Assembly: GCA_017590115.1 (NCBI GenBank)
Contig: JAGGNK010012892.1
Span: 3,326,351 to 3,390,350, forward strand
Origin: Montifringilla adamsi
Taxonomy: Eukaryota; Chordata; Aves; Passeriformes; Passeridae
Reading direction: 5' to 3'
Length of the DNA: 64,000 nucleotides
Position numbers and translations under genes: made by a program. Below, piece after piece: positions 61,401 to 64,000 of the stretch. Within the stretch, counting starts at the first letter, position 1, and the number at the start of each line of letters is the position of its first letter. The notes beneath the pieces were generated by a model. That model saw only the letters and a list, made by a program, of their open reading frames with translations, did no database searches and was not told the DNA's origin.

Positions 61401-64000
61401 GTGCAGATTGCTTTGGGAATGACTTGTGGCCATGGAGACCAATCAATTAACTTGCTTGCACATCTCAATGAACTGAGAATGCATAAGAAAACCAAACTAA
61501 GCTACCCTTTTTAATATTTATGACAAGTGTTAAAGGCAGTGCAATTTTTAAAACACAAAGGAAACAGGGAGGAAAATGCCAAATACTACAACCCTCCTTA
61601 AAAAGAAATTTAAAGTTCATCCCTACATAACTACTGATTGTGATGTATGAGATATGTACATATGAATATTTGGGCACTGAATTTAATTGATACTGTACTG
61701 ACAGTGAAAAATCAGAGTTGGATCAGGGGTCCAATTTTCACAAAGACATTTTGCCACCTGGCTTCACAACAGAAGGAAAAAAGCTTTTGATAGAACTGTC
61801 AGGTGATGATGAACTCAAGTTCAAATCCAACAAAGCGTAGCTTAGCAACTTTCTGTGATGAAGGAATGAATTTAGTCTGGTGTCTGACTGAACCCTTACT
61901 CTCCACATTTCTCTAAAAGAGTGGCTTTCTCTGCCTTATTCACCGCTGAAAATAAGTAAACCAGACTTTTAACTGAAGTTTACCAATATCTCAAATGACA
62001 AAAAGCAACTGTGGAGCAAGCACACGCTTCCTGCCAGTGCCAGCCTTTGATTTCCCCAGGTGCTACTTTAAATCATAGCTTTTCTCTTCATTTGAATTTT
62101 GTCAAGAGTGAGCAAGGTGAACTTTGGTGTCTGCTCACCGATACCGCACTGAAGAATGGGCAGGAAGCTCAAAACAAATTAAATAACTTGAAAAGGCAAA
62201 TCATTGTTGCAGCTCAGCAGCGTAGTGCAAAAGAGCAAGTCATTTATAGCATTTTGATTGTTTCTTATAATTTAAAGCAACTTGGAAAGCATTAATAATA
62301 ATGCTTGCTTCATTGAGATTCCCTTTGATATATTGTCTTGTACCTGCAGTGTTTAATAAGGATGTTATAAATTGAACAGTTTAGGCTTTCTCTGGCACTT
62401 ATTTTAGTAGAGAGCATGGAAGCACAAGTCTGATAAAGGCATAAAAGTGAAAGGAAATGAGAGACAAGTTTCAAGGAGACAGAACAAAGCAAGAAAGTTT
62501 GGGAGCTGCTTCTTTAGCAGACATTCCTTATTCTTTATGACTCACTCCAGCTCTTTCATTTCACATTTAATACTAGAATGGGAAAAGGCAGAATACCTAA
62601 TTTTATCTTGTATTTTGAACAGGGTCTGGCTGAAAGAGTTGGATTCTAATTCTTTTTGTACACAAGGCCAGATGTGTAGGTAACAGGGAATATGCAGTTA
62701 ATTATACCTGCAAAGCAGAACCCCCATGCCAACACCCCTGGAAAACTGCCTTAAGGGAGGACACATGCAGGTGTTTCTGCTGCAGGACAGGTGGCAGCTG
62801 CACAAGGGAGCGTTTGCAGGAGCAGCTGCTATCCCACCACTTGGCCTGAGCACAGAGCAGGAGCTGAAACCACAAGCCACAGAACTCAGATCAGAGTGGG
62901 ACAACTGGGGTACAGGTAACAGTGCCTTCCTTGAGGGAGAGTTTTAAAACATTATGGATCAACTTTACAGGATAACCCTGAATTACAATGGTTACTTGCT
63001 GGCAGATACAGCAAGGGATGCTGCAGAGGTAACCAAAATGATCTCTTCTTACTGCTTTTACTGTGCAGAGTTGTGATAAGTTCTCTTCCTTGGGGTTTTA
63101 AAGCAATTTCAGATCCAAAGACAGAAACGAGGGAGGAACAAACCAGAACTAGATTTTCGTTTAGGTTTGGTGTCCTTTTTTGACCAGACAGTATTTCAAA
63201 CTAGGAAACAGTGAATGGGAAAAAGTAGCACTGTGAAAACAAGAAGGTATTAAATTGTTTGTACTGGAAAAATGTCTGTCAGCTGTTGAAGAGGTAAGGA
63301 AGCCCTTTAAAAGTATGTCTGCCAAAACAAAAGTAGAGTTCAGCCCAGAACAGTGTAAGGAAAATTTCTCTTGGGGAAATAGAAAGAAAAAAAAAGACAG
63401 GAAAGACCTAATTAAAAGGTCTTTCAGTAAATAAATGATTAAACTTGCTTCAAAAGTGTGTAGAAACATGATTCTCTGAGAAGAATGCTAGAGTTACAGT
63501 GTAGGAAAAATCCCTCACAAAATTGTTATATTCTTTTTATTTTTTAATGGAGAGTAGTAGCAAAATCCTACTGTTTTATAAACAGAACATTAAAACACAG
63601 ATATGCCTGCCTAATCAGATACATTAGAATCCCCATGGTTTTCAGGAGACACCTATATTAGTTTGGATTAAAAAAAATCCTATAAAGACAAGTTTATTAT
63701 TTCCATTTTGGAGATATCTTCTCTCTCTACAGTAAGAAAACTGCATTGCTTTCATTTCAGAAGTAATTTTACATGCAAACCACAGTATTGAATCAGTATC
63801 ATATTAAAACACATGAATAAAGGTACCAGTGGGAAACCAAATTAAGCCAGCACTTAAATGCTTTCTTAAATTATATTCCCTATTGCAATTTCCCTACTCC
63901 ACTAAGTTGACTTGAAAGTTCTGAACAAGCATTTATTCTGTAGGGTACCCAGCTAGGCTGAATAGAAACCCCAAGTATATTGAGTTCCCTCTTGAGAAAA
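55403..64000. other. Non-coding DNA, no gene recognised
   Basis: No exon or RNA gene is supported. The longest frame of the window lies here (minus strand 57320-57874, 184 codons), in a GC-richer patch where plus-strand frames are open as well. Its predicted product is cysteine- and leucine-rich and matches nothing I recognise. A perfect 8-bp hairpin with a 4-nt loop lies at 60349-60368 (CAGCCTTC/GAAGGCTG). T12 is at 56412-56423 and an A8-CCCC run at 60681-60692. Confidence 0.5.

Noticed and set aside
1..64000. CRISPR array, operon, phage or other prokaryotic defence system
   Set aside because: No regularly spaced repeats, no dense same-strand coding and no ribosome-binding sites; the CR1 and tRNA-SINE relics identify bird nuclear DNA.

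Overview
The window reads as vertebrate nuclear DNA from a bird, most likely a passerine. It is AT-rich, repeat-poor and non-coding throughout. The assignment rests on three retroposon relics. Two are avian CR1 LINE 3' ends, at 3079-3142 on the minus strand and 27630-27860 on the plus strand. The third, at 35488-35612 on the minus strand, joins a tRNA-Ile(AAU)-derived head to a CR1-type tail. That is the architecture of the SINE known from zebra finch as TguSINE1, and it points to songbirds. No operon, ribosome-binding site or dense coding stretch suggests a prokaryote. I find no convincing protein-coding exon, intact RNA gene, intact transposon, CRISPR array or provirus.

Layout. 1-7300 is AT-rich DNA with poly-T tracts, the minus-strand CR1 stub and an A/C-rich low-complexity stretch. 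Two short CpG-dense patches stand out, at 7327-7515 and 11042-11163, in otherwise CpG-poor sequence. 11-22 kb is unremarkable apart from small tandem duplications and a phased pair of homeodomain cores near 20.39 kb. At 22115-22155 a branch point, pyrimidine tract and CAG are abutted directly by GTGAGT, which is the pattern of a recursive splice site. 26.5-28.7 kb holds a homeodomain/ETS-type motif cluster, two perfect inverted repeats and the longer CR1. 32-33 kb carries a diverged direct duplication of about 150 bp (31991-32141 and 32903-33055) around another TAAT-rich segment. 35.3-35.6 kb has a small hairpin and the tRNA-derived SINE. 41.0-41.4 kb is a purine-rich strand-asymmetric block. 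48.46-48.52 kb has a strong acceptor followed by a possible 42-nt exon. 55344-55402 is a long T/G homopolymer compound. The rest is ordinary sequence.

Interpretation. The window is either a gene desert or part of a very long intron; the sequence does not say which. If it is an intron of a plus-strand gene, the 22.15 kb site is the most informative feature. The small open reading frames scattered on both strands look like chance frames: none shows a recognisable domain, a conserved family signature or a splice-flanked structure. I found no previously undescribed biological system. The points most worth checking are the recursive-splice-like site, the local duplication, the CpG-dense patches and the SINE relic.
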